Shown here: one piece after another, positions 42,870 through 52,687 of the stretch
Numbering within the stretch: the stretch's first letter is position 1
How the letters are laid out: the number at the start of each line of letters is the position of its first letter
NCBI RefSeq assembly: GCF_900188145.1
Contig: NZ_FZOJ01000021.1
Coordinates: 20,671-84,670 of the forward strand
Reading direction: 5' to 3'
Origin: Anaerovirgula multivorans
GTDB taxonomy: Bacteria; Bacillota; Clostridia; Peptostreptococcales; Natronincolaceae
DNA: 64,000 nucleotides
The notes under the pieces: model-generated
What the model saw: the letters and a program-made list of their open reading frames with translations, nothing else
Databases searched by the model: none
What the model was told of the DNA's origin: nothing
Made by a program: the position numbers and the translations under genes

Positions 42870-44018
42870 GTGAGAAAAATTGAATTAATTGCCACTGCTG
42901 CCTTCGGTTTAGAGGCGGTTGTAGCAAGAGAAGTTAAAAAATTAGGGTATGAGGATGTAAAGGTAGAGAATGGAAGGGTTACTTTCACTGCTGATGAAAT
43001 GGCTATATGCAGATCAAATTTATGGTTGCGAACCGCTGACCGAGTTCTTTTGAAGATAGGAGAGTTTAAGGTTACTACCTTCGATGAATTGTTTGAAAAG
43101 ACAAAGGCTCTCCCTTGGAGTGAATGGATACCAGAGGATGGAATATTTCCTGTAGAAGGGAAGTCCATCAGCTCCCAGCTAGCTAGTGTCCCTGATTGTC
43201 AGGCTATTGTAAAGAAAGCTGTAGTGGAAAGCCTAAAGAAGAAATACCATACCAGTTGGTTTAAGGAAGAGAGGGGACAATATACCATTGAGGTAGCTTT
43301 ACTGAAGGATGTTGCTACATTAACTATCGATACCAGTGGTGCAGGATTACATAAAAGAGGCTACAGAACTCTGTCTAACAAAGCACCACTAAAGGAAACT
43401 TTAGCAGCGGCACTAATCCAATTAAGTTTTTGGAATCCCGATAGGGTGTTAATTGATCCCTTCTGTGGTTCTGGTACCATACCGATAGAAGCTGCCTTAA
43501 TAGGGAAAAATATAGCCCCTGGCATGAATAGAAGCTTTTCATCGGAAGAATGGGATGCTGTCTCAAAAGAGTTATGGAGAGAAGCTAGAAAAGAAACCCA
43601 TGATTTGGCGGATTATAATCGGCCAGTGAGAATTTATGGATCAGATGTGGATGGAGAAGTATTAAGTTTAGCAAGATATCACATAAAAGAAGCTTTCTTA
43701 GAAGAGGATGTGCATATTCAAAAGTTAGATGTTAAAGACTTGGCATCAAGATTTCAATATGGTTGTATTGTTTGCAATCCTCCTTACGGAGAAAGACTGG
43801 GGGAAAGAAAAGAAGTAGAAAAACTATATAAAACTATGGGTAAAGTGTTTAGTCAATTGGATACCTGGTCCTACTATATCATAACCTCTCATCCTGACTT
43901 TGAAGATTTGTTTGGGAAAAAGGCAGATAAAAAAAGAAAATTATATAATGGCCGTATACAGTGTAATTACTATCAATACTATGGACCTAGACCACCGAAA
44001 ACTACTCCCACAACCTAA
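42870..44018 (+). CDS. THUMP-domain 23S rRNA (guanine-N2) methyltransferase, RlmL-like
   Basis: 382 residues, GTG start at 42870. N-terminal THUMP domain (about 1-155; IELIATAAFGLEAVVAREVKKLG), then a Rossmann methyltransferase with DPFCGSGTIPIEAAL near 196 and catalytic NPPYGERLGE near 304. Matches the YpsC/RlmL family that modifies a guanine in 23S rRNA. Followed by a two-hairpin repeat that probably ends transcription. Confidence 0.9.
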   Translation: MRKIELIATAAFGLEAVVAREVKKLGYEDVKVENGRVTFTADEMAICRSNLWLRTADRVLLKIGEFKVTTFDELFEKTKALPWSEWIPEDGIFPVEGKSISSQLASVPDCQAIVKKAVVESLKKKYHTSWFKEERGQYTIEVALLKDVATLTIDTSGAGLHKRGYRTLSNKAPLKETLAAALIQLSFWNPDRVLIDPFCGSGTIPIEAALIGKNIAPGMNRSFSSEEWDAVSKELWREARKETHDLADYNRPVRIYGSDVDGEVLSLARYHIKEAFLEEDVHIQKLDVKDLASRFQYGCIVCNPPYGERLGERKEVEKLYKTMGKVFSQLDTWSYYIITSHPDFEDLFGKKADKKRKLYNGRIQCNYYQYYGPRPPKTTPTT

Positions 44019-44021
44019 GTC

Positions 44022-44150
44022 GTTATCCTTCGGTGTATTGTTAAGACGCCCACTTCTATAAGCGGGATATTAAACACTACATCCTCCAAATAAATTCGGC
44101 TATAATTCATGAGGAAATAAAAAGTCCTCTGAATTATAGCCGAATTTTAT
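44022..44150 (+). repeat. PATE-like two-hairpin repeat, copy B
   Basis: Hairpin 1: CGCCCACTT/AAGCGGGAT with a 4-nt loop (about 44047-44069). Hairpin 2: AATTCGGCTATAATTCA pairs with TGAATTATAGCCGAATT (about 44093-44146). The outer sequence TTATCCTTCGGTGTATTG is shared with copies A and C. The second hairpin likely serves as terminator for the methyltransferase gene. Confidence 0.7.
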
Positions 44151-44230
44151 AAGCCGTGTGGAAAAACGCAGGAAATTTTGATTGAAAATTTGTAAGTTTC
44201 TAATTTGTGCGTTATAATAGAAATGTGGGT

Positions 44231-44244
44231 GCTGAAAATTCGGC
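44231..44244. promoter_or_regulatory. Candidate activator site upstream of the sigma-54 activator gene
   Basis: GCTGAAAATTCGGC differs by one base from GCCGAAAATTCGGC in the palindrome upstream of kdd (45768-45781). It is 30 bp before the activator's start codon, suggesting autoregulation. Confidence 0.45.
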
Positions 44245-44274
44245 ATAAATGGCCTAAAAGTTGGCGGTGATAAA

Positions 44275-45684
44275 TTGAAAAGAATTCTTTCAAAAAAGAA
44301 TATGGAACAGGTATTGGACTATATTGGAGAAGGTATTCAGATTGTGAATAAAAAAGGAAAGATTCTCTATTGCAATCTTTCGGCAGCTAATTTAGATAAC
44401 CTCAATAGAGATGAAACAATAGGTAAATATGTATTAGATATTTACCCCTCCCTAACTGAAGAAACTAGTACGCTGTTAAGGGTGATTAGAACAGGAGAGC
44501 CCATCTACAATTTTCAGCAGACTTTTTTAAATTATAAGGGCTATAAAATCACCACCATTAATTCTTCTATACCTATCATAGAGGAGGGGGAAATATTAGG
44601 GGCGTTGGAAATTTCCAGGGATATCACCCAAGTAAAGCTACTATCAGAAAAAGTTGTGGAGCTGCAAAAACAGCTATATAACGAAGATGCGGTGAAAAAA
44701 AGGGAAAAAAGAGGGACAGCTAAATATACCTTTGATGATGTTATAGGGGAAAGTAAAGAGATTAAGAAGCTAAAGGAAAAAGCCCTTAGAGCTGCACAAA
44801 ACCTATCATCTATTATGGTATATGGCAGTACTGGTACAGGAAAAGAGTTGATTGTTCAATCTATTCATAACGCCAGTGAAAGAAGCAGTAAGCCTTTTAT
44901 TGCACAGAACTGCGCAGCTATTCCAGCCTCCCTACTAGAGGGGATATTGTTTGGAACATCAAAAGGAAGCTTTACTGGTGCAGATGATCGTCCGGGACTG
45001 TTTGAATTAGCTAGTGGAGGAACACTTTTTTTAGATGAAATCAATTCTATGCCAATAGAGCTTCAATCAAAGCTGCTTAGGGTTCTAGAAGAGGGTAGTA
45101 TTCGAAGAGTTGGAGATATTCGAACAAGACCAGTAGATGTTCGGATCATTGCTGCCATGAACATGGATCCCTTGGAAACAGTAGAGAAAAAGTACTTAAG
45201 GAGTGATTTGTTTTATCGTTTGAATGTTGTATCCTTAAGAGTTCCAGATTTAAAGGAAAGAAAAGAAGATATAGAGCTACTGGTAAACTTTTTTATTATA
45301 AAGTTTAATAAAAAGCTTAACAAACAAATATTAGGGGTTTCTTCGAGGGTAATGGAGATATTTCAAAGATATCACTGGCCTGGAAATGTTAGAGAATTGG
45401 AAAATATCATTGAAGGCATCATGAACATACTTGAAGGTCGGTTAATTACTGAAGAAGAACTACCCTATTATTTTAAAAGCTATAGTTCACCATCCTTTAA
45501 TTCAAAAAGTATGAATGAAGTGAAGATTTCCCTAAAAACCAAGCTGCAAGAGACAGAAAAACAAGTCATCGCAGAAGTACTGATGCAGGCAAAGGGTAAT
45601 ATTACTACTGCAGCTAAGCTGTTAGAAATGCCTAGACAGACCCTTCAGTATAAGATGCGCAAATACAAGATAAAGGAATCTTAA
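44275..45684 (+). CDS. PAS-containing sigma-54-dependent activator
   Basis: 469 residues, TTG start after TTGGCGGTGAT. PAS domain about 8-125 (GEGIQIVNKKGKILYCNLSA). AAA+ domain about 155-385: Walker A GSTGTGKE, GSFTGADDRPGLFELASGG carrying the sigma-54 loop (GSFTGA for the usual GAFTGA), Walker B TLFLDEIN, and RYHWPGNVRELENII. Fis-type HTH at the end (about 440-465, GNITTAAKLLEMPRQTLQYKM). It lies directly upstream of the lysine fermentation operon with its sigma-54 promoter, so it is its likely activator. The signal sensed by PAS is unknown. Confidence 0.95.
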   Translation: MKRILSKKNMEQVLDYIGEGIQIVNKKGKILYCNLSAANLDNLNRDETIGKYVLDIYPSLTEETSTLLRVIRTGEPIYNFQQTFLNYKGYKITTINSSIPIIEEGEILGALEISRDITQVKLLSEKVVELQKQLYNEDAVKKREKRGTAKYTFDDVIGESKEIKKLKEKALRAAQNLSSIMVYGSTGTGKELIVQSIHNASERSSKPFIAQNCAAIPASLLEGILFGTSKGSFTGADDRPGLFELASGGTLFLDEINSMPIELQSKLLRVLEEGSIRRVGDIRTRPVDVRIIAAMNMDPLETVEKKYLRSDLFYRLNVVSLRVPDLKERKEDIELLVNFFIIKFNKKLNKQILGVSSRVMEIFQRYHWPGNVRELENIIEGIMNILEGRLITEEELPYYFKSYSSPSFNSKSMNEVKISLKTKLQETEKQVIAEVLMQAKGNITTAAKLLEMPRQTLQYKMRKYKIKES

Positions 45685-45760
45685 ACCACAATTCTTTTGA
45701 AATTTTATGTAGCGCTTTGTCTTTATACCTATTGAGAGACCTTCTGCTACAGTGATTCAT

Positions 45761-45788
45761 AATAATTGCCGAAAATTCGGCAATTATT
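45761..45788. promoter_or_regulatory. Upstream activator site of the lysine operon
   Basis: 13-bp perfect arms AATAATTGCCGAA (45761-45773) and TTCGGCAATTATT (45776-45788) around AA. Its centre is about 105 bp before the -24 box, typical spacing for a sigma-54 enhancer. The T-poor right flank argues against a terminator, though it may also end the activator transcript. Confidence 0.7.
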
Positions 45789-45876
45789 TCATTTATTAAC
45801 CTATCTCTTTTATTCTTTAATCCTTTTTTTTATTGAAAAATCCCCCTTATAGTATTTTTATGAGTGTTAAAATTTT

Positions 45877-45892
45877 TGGCATGAATATTGCA
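45877..45892 (+). promoter_or_regulatory. Sigma-54 (-24/-12) promoter of kdd-kamABCDE
   Basis: TGGCATG-AATA-TTGCA matches the consensus TGGCAYR-N4-TTGCW with correct GG-to-GC spacing. The start should be near 45903, leaving a leader of about 120 nt before kdd. Confidence 0.88.
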
Positions 45893-46023
45893 GTTTTAAA
45901 TGTAATGACATATGTGATAGAAGGACTTCTATTAGAAAAGTAAGGGTTACTTAATTCAAGATGAATATAACAACCTGTAATAAGGAAGTATGCAAAAACG
46001 ATGAAACTAAGGGGGAAATAAAG

Positions 46024-47061
46024 ATGAAAAAAGGATGCCCATTCGGTACCCACAGAGTAATTGAACCAAAAGGTGTTTTGCCACAGCCTGCAACAAAGAT
46101 TGAAAATGACATGGAGATTTATGACAATGAGATATTAATCAATGTAAAGACATTAAATATTGACTCCGCTAGCTTCACTCAAATAAAGGAAGAGGCACAA
46201 GGAGATGTAGAAAAGATTAAGGAAATTATGACAAATATTGTAGCCACCAGAGGAAAACACCAAAATCCTGTTACTGGTTCTGGTGGAATGCTGATTGGTA
46301 CTGTTGAAAAAATCGGGCCAGCCTTAGAAGGAAAGACCAATCTAAAGGTAGGAGATAAACTAGCTACCCTTGTTTCTCTTTCTTTAACACCGTTAAGAAT
46401 TGACAAAATAAAAGAAGTTCGTAAGGATATTGATCAAGTAGATATTGAAGGGAAGGCTATTTTGTTTGAAAGTGGTATCTATGCTGTTATGCCAACGGAT
46501 ATTCCTGAAAATTTAGCATTATCAGTTTTAGATGTAGCGGGAGCACCAGCACAGACTGCAAAGCTGGTTAAACCTGGAGACAAGGTAGTGGTGATTGGTG
46601 GAGGCGGCAAATCTGGATTGCTATGCTTATACGAAGCCAAGAAACGAGCAGGGATTACAGGAAAGGTAATCTGCATAGGACATAGTCAGAAATCTGTAGA
46701 TAGAGTGAATCAAGCTAATTTAGCAGATGTATGTTTTTCTGCAGACGCCACCAATGCAGTTGAAATAATGAATAAGGTTAGAGAAGTAACCAATGGCGAA
46801 ATGGCAGATGTTGTTATCAACTGTGTCAACATACCAAATACAGAAATGGCAAGTATCTTAGCGGCAAAGGATGATGGATTGATCTATTTCTTCAGCATGG
46901 CCACCAGTTTTACAAAGGCAGCTTTAGGAGCGGAAGGAGTAGGCCGTGATACCACCATGATTATAGGAAATGGCTATACAAAAGGCCATGCAGAAATTGC
47001 ATTGCAAATTATGAGAGAAAGCGAAACCTTAAGAAAAATATACGAAGAGTTATATGCTTAA
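46024..47061 (+). CDS. kdd: L-erythro-3,5-diaminohexanoate dehydrogenase
   Basis: 345 residues from ATG 46024, 9 bp after AAGGGGGA; the longer frame from 45961 has no site. Start [20 protein letters not shown] is characteristic of Kdd. A Rossmann nucleotide site [18 protein letters not shown] is near 192. It oxidises and deaminates 3,5-diaminohexanoate to 5-amino-3-oxohexanoate with NAD+ in lysine fermentation. First gene of the sigma-54-driven operon; kce and kal are not in the window. Confidence 0.94.
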   Translation: MKKGCPFGTHRVIEPKGVLPQPATKIENDMEIYDNEILINVKTLNIDSASFTQIKEEAQGDVEKIKEIMTNIVATRGKHQNPVTGSGGMLIGTVEKIGPALEGKTNLKVGDKLATLVSLSLTPLRIDKIKEVRKDIDQVDIEGKAILFESGIYAVMPTDIPENLALSVLDVAGAPAQTAKLVKPGDKVVVIGGGGKSGLLCLYEAKKRAGITGKVICIGHSQKSVDRVNQANLADVCFSADATNAVEIMNKVREVTNGEMADVVINCVNIPNTEMASILAAKDDGLIYFFSMATSFTKAALGAEGVGRDTTMIIGNGYTKGHAEIALQIMRESETLRKIYEELYA

Positions 47062-47081
47062 AAAATAGAAGGAGGAATTCG

Positions 47082-48335
47082 ATGCGTCACTACAAGGATA
47101 TACCATTGTGGGAAAATGTTACTGAGGAAGAGTGGAATGATTGGCAGTGGCAGGTGAAAAATAGAATTACTACCTTAGAAGGTTTGAAGCAAGTGATTGA
47201 GGTTACGGAAGAAGAAGAAAAAGGCATATTAAAATGTCTCGAGACCCTAAGAATGGGAATTACACCGTATTATGCAGCCTTAATGGATGAAAATGATCCT
47301 AACTGTCCTATTAGAAAACAAGCAGTACCTAGAACTGTAGAACTTTTAAAAGGCAGTGCTGATATGGAGGATCCATTACATGAGGATGAAGATTCACCAG
47401 TGCCGGGCTTAACCCATAGATATCCTGATCGTGTACTTCTTTTGATAACTGACATGTGTTCTATGTACTGTAGGCACTGTACCCGCAGAAGATTTGCGGG
47501 ACAAAATGATACAGGAATGCCAGTTGATAAAATAGATGTGGCTATTGAATATATAAGAAATGCACCAGAGGTAAGGGATGTATTGCTATCTGGAGGAGAT
47601 TGTTTGCTGGCTTCTGATGAGAGGCTGGAGTACATTATCAGTAAATTACGGGAGATTGAACATGTAGAAGTGATCCGTCTAGGTAGTAGAACACCAGTAG
47701 TTATGCCCCAAAGAATTACACCAGCCCTAGTAAATATGCTAAAAAAGTATCATCCAATTTGGCTAAATACGCACTTTAACCATCCAAAGGAACTAACAGA
47801 AGAAGCGAAGAAAGCCCTTGCTCTTATGGCAGATGCCGGAATCCCACTTGGAAATCAGTCGGTACTACTAAGAGGTATTAACGATTGTATTCATATTATG
47901 AGGGACTTAGTACATGGTTTAGTAAGAAATAGAGTTCGTCCCTACTATATTTATCAATGTGATCTTTCTATGGGAATCGAACATTTCAGGACAAGTGTAG
48001 CAAAGGGGATTGAAATCATTGAAGGACTAAGAGGACATACCTCCGGATATGCTGTACCAAACTTTGTTGTGGATGCCCCCGGTGGAGGTGGGAAAATTCC
48101 TGTAATGCCAAACTATGTATTATCTCAATCCCATAACAAAGTAGTTCTTAGAAACTATGAAGGGGTCATCACTACCTACGTAGAACCAGCTCCCTATGAG
48201 GAAAGCTGCAGCTGTGATGTTTGTACCGATAAGAAGTCCCATAAACTACATGGGGTAGCAGGTCTACTACAGGGAAATAGAACAGCGCTAGAACCAGAGC
48301 ATCTAGAAAGACACGAAAGAAGTAAAAAAGCATAG
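47082..48335 (+). CDS. kamA: L-lysine 2,3-aminomutase
   Basis: 417 residues. Radical-SAM motif [13 protein letters not shown] (CxxxCxxC) near 129. PLP-binding and C-terminal zinc cluster: [16 protein letters not shown] near 327, and Cys pair CSCDVCTD near 381. Converts L-lysine to beta-lysine using SAM, a 4Fe-4S cluster and PLP. GGAGG precedes ATG 47082, 20 bp after kdd. Confidence 0.97.
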   Translation: MRHYKDIPLWENVTEEEWNDWQWQVKNRITTLEGLKQVIEVTEEEEKGILKCLETLRMGITPYYAALMDENDPNCPIRKQAVPRTVELLKGSADMEDPLHEDEDSPVPGLTHRYPDRVLLLITDMCSMYCRHCTRRRFAGQNDTGMPVDKIDVAIEYIRNAPEVRDVLLSGGDCLLASDERLEYIISKLREIEHVEVIRLGSRTPVVMPQRITPALVNMLKKYHPIWLNTHFNHPKELTEEAKKALALMADAGIPLGNQSVLLRGINDCIHIMRDLVHGLVRNRVRPYYIYQCDLSMGIEHFRTSVAKGIEIIEGLRGHTSGYAVPNFVVDAPGGGGKIPVMPNYVLSQSHNKVVLRNYEGVITTYVEPAPYEESCSCDVCTDKKSHKLHGVAGLLQGNRTALEPEHLERHERSKKA

Positions 48336-48454
48336 AGCATTAAGTAAGTAGTATTTTTACTAAACTTTAAAGGAAGGTTTTGGAAGAGGAAGGTTTTGGT
48401 TTTTAACCTTAACCAACCTCAACCTTGGCCTTAAGCTTGTTGGGAGGTGAAGGG

Positions 48455-49498
48455 ATGCAACTAATGGATTTAATTCGTTATAAGTATAAAACCATATCTG
48501 TAGTGGGGATGGCAAAAAACGCTGGCAAAACTGTTACCCTCAACCGATTGCTAGAGGAGGCCGCAGAAAAGAACGTCATCGTTGGATTGACCTCCATAGG
48601 TAGAGATGGAGAAAAACAGGATGTTGTAACCAATACAGAAAAACCAACGATTTATGTCATGGAAAATACCATTATTGCAACTACAGAGGATTGCCTGTCA
48701 CGAAGTGATGCAAGGTTGGAGATTTTAGAGGTCACTGATTATGCCACAGCGATGGGACGGGTGGTTATTTGTAGAGTGAAAAGTGGAGGCTTGATTGAGA
48801 TTGCAGGCCCTGATACCAATTCAGAAATTAGAGAAGTAGCTATCAAAATGAGATTTTATGGAGCCGAGGTTGTTTTGATTGACGGAGCCATTAATCGGAA
48901 AACAACAGCATCCCCATCTATAACAGAAGCCACGATACTAGCTACTGGAGCAGTGATTAGTCGAGATATTGATAGGGTAGTGGAGGAGACAGCCCATCAA
49001 ATTAACTTGTTTAATATACCAGCTGTAGAGGATGAAGATATGAAATCTTTGGTAGCCAGTTTAATGGAGGATAAGGGATATTGTATCATCGATCAGAAGG
49101 GAAACGTCAAGGTGTTAGACATAAAAACTGCCATTAATAACGGTATGAACATTGGGAGGGCTTTGACAGAGGATAGTGTTTATGTTGTTTTAAAGGGTAG
49201 TTTAGTAACAAAGACATTAGAAGATATTATGACAGTAACCGAAGCTTATAAAAATGTTACATTTGTTCTAAAGGATGCTACAAAAATATTTATAGAACCG
49301 AAGGATTGGCGCTTCTTTATGAAGAGAGGTTTTAAAATAAAGGTGCTTGAAAAGATTAATGCATTGCTCACAACTTTGAACCCCTATGCTCCACAAGGCT
49401 ATCAATTTGATCCAAAGGATTTCTGTAAAAGAATGAAGAAAAATCTGACGCTGCCAGTCATAGATGTTATGCTGGAGGAGGAAGATCTTGATGAATAA
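48455..49498 (+). CDS. kamB: KamB: P-loop protein of the lysine fermentation cluster
   Basis: 347 residues from ATG 48455 (GGGAGGTGAAGGG upstream); the frame from 48425 is not supported. P-loop VVGMAKNAGKTVTLNRLL near 18-36 (AKNAGKT as Walker A variant), then VLIDGAINRKTTASPSI near 140, a likely Walker B/switch region. The C-terminal third has no motif I know. The gene holds this place between kamA and kamD in known clusters, but its role is unproven; an assembly or reactivation function for the B12 aminomutase is a reasonable guess. Overlaps kamC by 8 bp. Confidence 0.82.
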   Translation: MQLMDLIRYKYKTISVVGMAKNAGKTVTLNRLLEEAAEKNVIVGLTSIGRDGEKQDVVTNTEKPTIYVMENTIIATTEDCLSRSDARLEILEVTDYATAMGRVVICRVKSGGLIEIAGPDTNSEIREVAIKMRFYGAEVVLIDGAINRKTTASPSITEATILATGAVISRDIDRVVEETAHQINLFNIPAVEDEDMKSLVASLMEDKGYCIIDQKGNVKVLDIKTAINNGMNIGRALTEDSVYVVLKGSLVTKTLEDIMTVTEAYKNVTFVLKDATKIFIEPKDWRFFMKRGFKIKVLEKINALLTTLNPYAPQGYQFDPKDFCKRMKKNLTLPVIDVMLEEEDLDE

Positions 49499-51131
49499 TT
49501 ATATTACTGAAGAAAATAGAAAAGAAATAGGCTTGAAATATATTTTACAAAAACTTCCTACCCAAACCCCCTATGGTAAAGAGGTAAAAGAAAACATAAA
49601 TCCTTATTTATCTGATAAAATTCAGGATTTACGTAAGACCTTAAGGGATTTGGGGATTTTTTTGCAGGAGATAGAAAAGGATTATCAACTATTAAGAGGA
49701 TTAAAAAATCATCTAGGTGAGTTTAAGGATATTAGAGGATCTTTTTATAGAGCTAGAAGTGGGGAATTATTGAACGAGGTAGAACTCTTTGAAGTTAAAA
49801 AACAGATGATGGCTATGGAAAAGCTTCGTAAGTTTCTCCTGCGTTATCCCCTAAAAATAGAAGATTTTCACCTACTGAGTGTGGTGGAGGTAGTAAAAAT
49901 ACTAGACCCTGAAAATACTGGTGTTGAAACCTTTTATATATATGATGTATATTCTGAAGAATTAACTATTTTACGAAAAAGAAAGAAAGCGATCGAAGAA
50001 TCCGTTGCTTATTACAACAAAACGATTAAAGAACAACTATACCAAGAGACAGGCGTTAAACCTAAAATAAATGGAGAAATGATTGTTTTAAAGGAAAATG
50101 AAACACAGCTGGAAAAGCTGTTGAATTGTACTAAGGTTTACCAGACGGCAGAAAATGATAAACAATTTATTTTTAAAATTAAGCCCTCCAAGGAACTAAA
50201 GAAGCTTCAAGAGGAATTAGATAATTTAAAGCTTCTTGAGGAGGAAGAAGAATTTAAAATTCGTCAAATACTATCGAGAACAATAGGAAACAACGCCAAT
50301 AATATTTTAATAAACATCGAAAATATAGGGAAAATCGATTTTGTTATGGGTAAGGCCATATTGGCCCTGCAAATGAAAGCTACAGAGCCTGCAATTGTTG
50401 AGCATCCTTTTATAGATATAGAAGAAGGCAGGCATGTTGTTATAGAAGAAAAATTGAATGGACAGGGTGCAAAGTACACTCCTATAGACATCATTTTACA
50501 AAAGGGAGTTGCATTAATTACTGGTGCCAACATGGGAGGCAAAACCATCACTTTAAAGATGATTGCTTTAATTACCGCCATGGCACAGCTTGGATTTTAT
50601 GTGCCTGCTAAGAAGGCAGTGATTGGACCCGTAACTTTTATCTATTATTCCTCAGGTGATCAACAATCGGAGGAAAAGGGGCTTTCCACCTTCGGTGGGG
50701 AGATTGAAGGTTTGAAGCATGCTGTGGAAAAGGCAGAGGATGAAGGATTGATACTGATCGATGAGCTAGCTAGAGGCACCAATCCACTAGAGGGATATGG
50801 GATTTCTAGAGGTGTATTGCAATATTTAAAGAAAAAGCCTTCTATTTCAGTGATTACCACCCATTTTGATGGTCTTAGCAGCATAGAAGGAATTAAACAT
50901 TTACAGGTAGTAGGACTTAAAAATGCATCAAAGGAAGCCTTAAAGGAGGAACTGCAAAAATCCAAGGGCTATAAAGGTGTTCTTGAAAAACATATGGATT
51001 ATCGTCTAGAGGAAAATCGACAGAGTGAAAGCACCCCTAAAGATGCTATTATGATTGCTAGACTAATGGGATTAAAGGAAGAGATTATAGAGGAAGCACA
51101 AAAATCTATAAAGGAAAGGGAGGGGCAATAA
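49491..51131 (+). CDS. kamC: KamC: MutS-like ATPase of the lysine fermentation cluster
   Basis: 546 residues from ATG 49491 (GGAGGAGGAAG upstream), overlapping the kamB stop. The N-terminal half (about 30-290) is helical with long charged coiled coils (KELKKLQEELDNLKLLEEEEE). The C-terminal half is a MutS-type ATPase: Walker A ITGANMGGKTITLK near 343, Walker B ILIDELARGTNPLEG near 418, and ITTHFDGLS. The mismatch-recognition domain of MutS is missing, so DNA repair is unlikely. It is coupled to kamD by TAATG, which points to a job on the aminomutase. Function unproven. Confidence 0.85.
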   Translation: MNNYITEENRKEIGLKYILQKLPTQTPYGKEVKENINPYLSDKIQDLRKTLRDLGIFLQEIEKDYQLLRGLKNHLGEFKDIRGSFYRARSGELLNEVELFEVKKQMMAMEKLRKFLLRYPLKIEDFHLLSVVEVVKILDPENTGVETFYIYDVYSEELTILRKRKKAIEESVAYYNKTIKEQLYQETGVKPKINGEMIVLKENETQLEKLLNCTKVYQTAENDKQFIFKIKPSKELKKLQEELDNLKLLEEEEEFKIRQILSRTIGNNANNILINIENIGKIDFVMGKAILALQMKATEPAIVEHPFIDIEEGRHVVIEEKLNGQGAKYTPIDIILQKGVALITGANMGGKTITLKMIALITAMAQLGFYVPAKKAVIGPVTFIYYSSGDQQSEEKGLSTFGGEIEGLKHAVEKAEDEGLILIDELARGTNPLEGYGISRGVLQYLKKKPSISVITTHFDGLSSIEGIKHLQVVGLKNASKEALKEELQKSKGYKGVLEKHMDYRLEENRQSESTPKDAIMIARLMGLKEEIIEEAQKSIKEREGQ

Positions 51132-52687
51132 TGGTGAGTAAATTAAATTTGGATGAAAAGATGATTGAAAGAGCAAGAAATGCTGCCGACAACATAGCAG
51201 AGGATGTACAAAAGTTTATTGATGAACATACGACAGTAGCGGTGGAAAGAACCATAGCGCGACTTTTGGGGATAGATGGGGTGGATGAGATTGATAAGCC
51301 GTTGCCAAATGTAGTAGTAGATAATATTAAAGAAGGTGGAAGCTTAGGCAGTGGTATTGCTTATTGGATAGGAAATGCTATTGTTCATTCTGGAAAATCT
51401 CCTCAAAAGATTGCAGAAGCTGTTGACAGAGGAGAGATGGATTTAACCCGTATACCTGCACAAGATCCTCAGAAAATACAAGAGGCTATTCATGATATAG
51501 CTGATCATAGTATTAATAAAGTAAAAAGCAATCGAGAAAAGAGAACAAGCTATCTGGACACTATTGGTGAAGGGAAAAAGCCTTATCTTTATGTGATTGT
51601 TGCAACGGGAAACATCTATGAGGATGTTGTTCAAGCCCAAGCTGCTGCAAGACAAGGAGCAGATGTTATTGCAGTAATCCGTAGTACAGCCCAAAGCTTA
51701 TTAGACTATGTCCCTTATGGAGCTACGACAGAAGGATTTGGTGGAACCTATGCTACGCAAGAAAACTTTAGAATTATGAGAAAAGCGTTAGATGAGGTAG
51801 GAGAAGAGGAAGGAAGATATATTCGTCTTTGCAACTATTGTTCAGGCTTGTGCATGCCAGAAATTGCTGCTATGGGAGCAATGGAGAGACTAGACATGAT
51901 GCTAAACGATGCCTTATATGGTATTTTGTTTAGGGATATCAACATGCAAAGAACCTTGGTTGATCAATACTTTTCAAGGATTATTAATGGTTATGCTGGT
52001 ATCATCATTAACACTGGAGAAGACAATTACTTAACAACCGCTGATGCTGTAGAGGAAGCCCATACAGTGCTGGCATCTCAATTTATCAATGAGCAATTTG
52101 CCCTAAGAGCAGGAATTCCAGAAGAGCAGATGGGGTTAGGCCATGCTTTTGAAATGAATCCTGATATAGAAAATGGATTCTTATGGGAGCTTGCACAGGC
52201 TCAAATGGCTAGGGAAATTTTTCCGAAGGCACCGCTAAAGTATATGCCTCCTACAAAATTTAAGACGGGCAATATTTTCAAAGGACACATTCAAGATGCA
52301 ATGTTTAACATGATATCCATATGGACCAATCAAGGAATACAGCTACTAGGTATGCTGACAGAGGCTATCCATACACCCCACCTTCACGATCGAGCATTGG
52401 CTATAGAAAATGCTAAATATATCTTTAACAACTGTAGAAACTTAGGAGAAGAAATTGAGTTCAAACAGGATGGGATGATACAAAAAAGAGCCCAAGAGGT
52501 ATTATATAATGCTACCACCTTGCTGGAGCAGATTGAAAAGGAAGGACTTTTCACCACCATAGAGGGAGGTAAATTTGGTGGCGTAAAACGATTAAGAACC
52601 GGTGGGAAAGGATTAGAAGGGGTCATGAGGAAGGCAGAAGGATATTTTAATCCCTTTATTGATAAGATGTTAGGAGGGAGACAATAA
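51131..52687 (+). CDS. kamD: Beta-lysine 5,6-aminomutase, alpha subunit
   Basis: 518 residues, the usual length; a TIM-barrel subunit with LYVIVATGNIYEDVVQAQAAA near 155, IAVIRSTAQSLLDYVPYG near 176, and CNYCSGLCMPEIAAMGAMER near 236. With KamE it moves the 6-amino group of beta-lysine to C5 using adenosylcobalamin and PLP. Start and stop both overlap neighbours by TAATG, so translation is tightly coupled. Confidence 0.96.
   Translation: MVSKLNLDEKMIERARNAADNIAEDVQKFIDEHTTVAVERTIARLLGIDGVDEIDKPLPNVVVDNIKEGGSLGSGIAYWIGNAIVHSGKSPQKIAEAVDRGEMDLTRIPAQDPQKIQEAIHDIADHSINKVKSNREKRTSYLDTIGEGKKPYLYVIVATGNIYEDVVQAQAAARQGADVIAVIRSTAQSLLDYVPYGATTEGFGGTYATQENFRIMRKALDEVGEEEGRYIRLCNYCSGLCMPEIAAMGAMERLDMMLNDALYGILFRDINMQRTLVDQYFSRIINGYAGIIINTGEDNYLTTADAVEEAHTVLASQFINEQFALRAGIPEEQMGLGHAFEMNPDIENGFLWELAQAQMAREIFPKAPLKYMPPTKFKTGNIFKGHIQDAMFNMISIWTNQGIQLLGMLTEAIHTPHLHDRALAIENAKYIFNNCRNLGEEIEFKQDGMIQKRAQEVLYNATTLLEQIEKEGLFTTIEGGKFGGVKRLRTGGKGLEGVMRKAEGYFNPFIDKMLGGRQ

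Noticed and set aside
45761..45788. Palindrome before kdd as a simple terminator of the activator gene
   Set aside because: No proper T-run, distance of 76 bp from the stop, and its core recurs before the activator gene; an activator site explains more. Dual use is not excluded.
49491..51131. KamC as a DNA mismatch-repair MutS/MutS2
   Set aside because: No mismatch-recognition or Smr domain, and it is translationally coupled to aminomutase genes.
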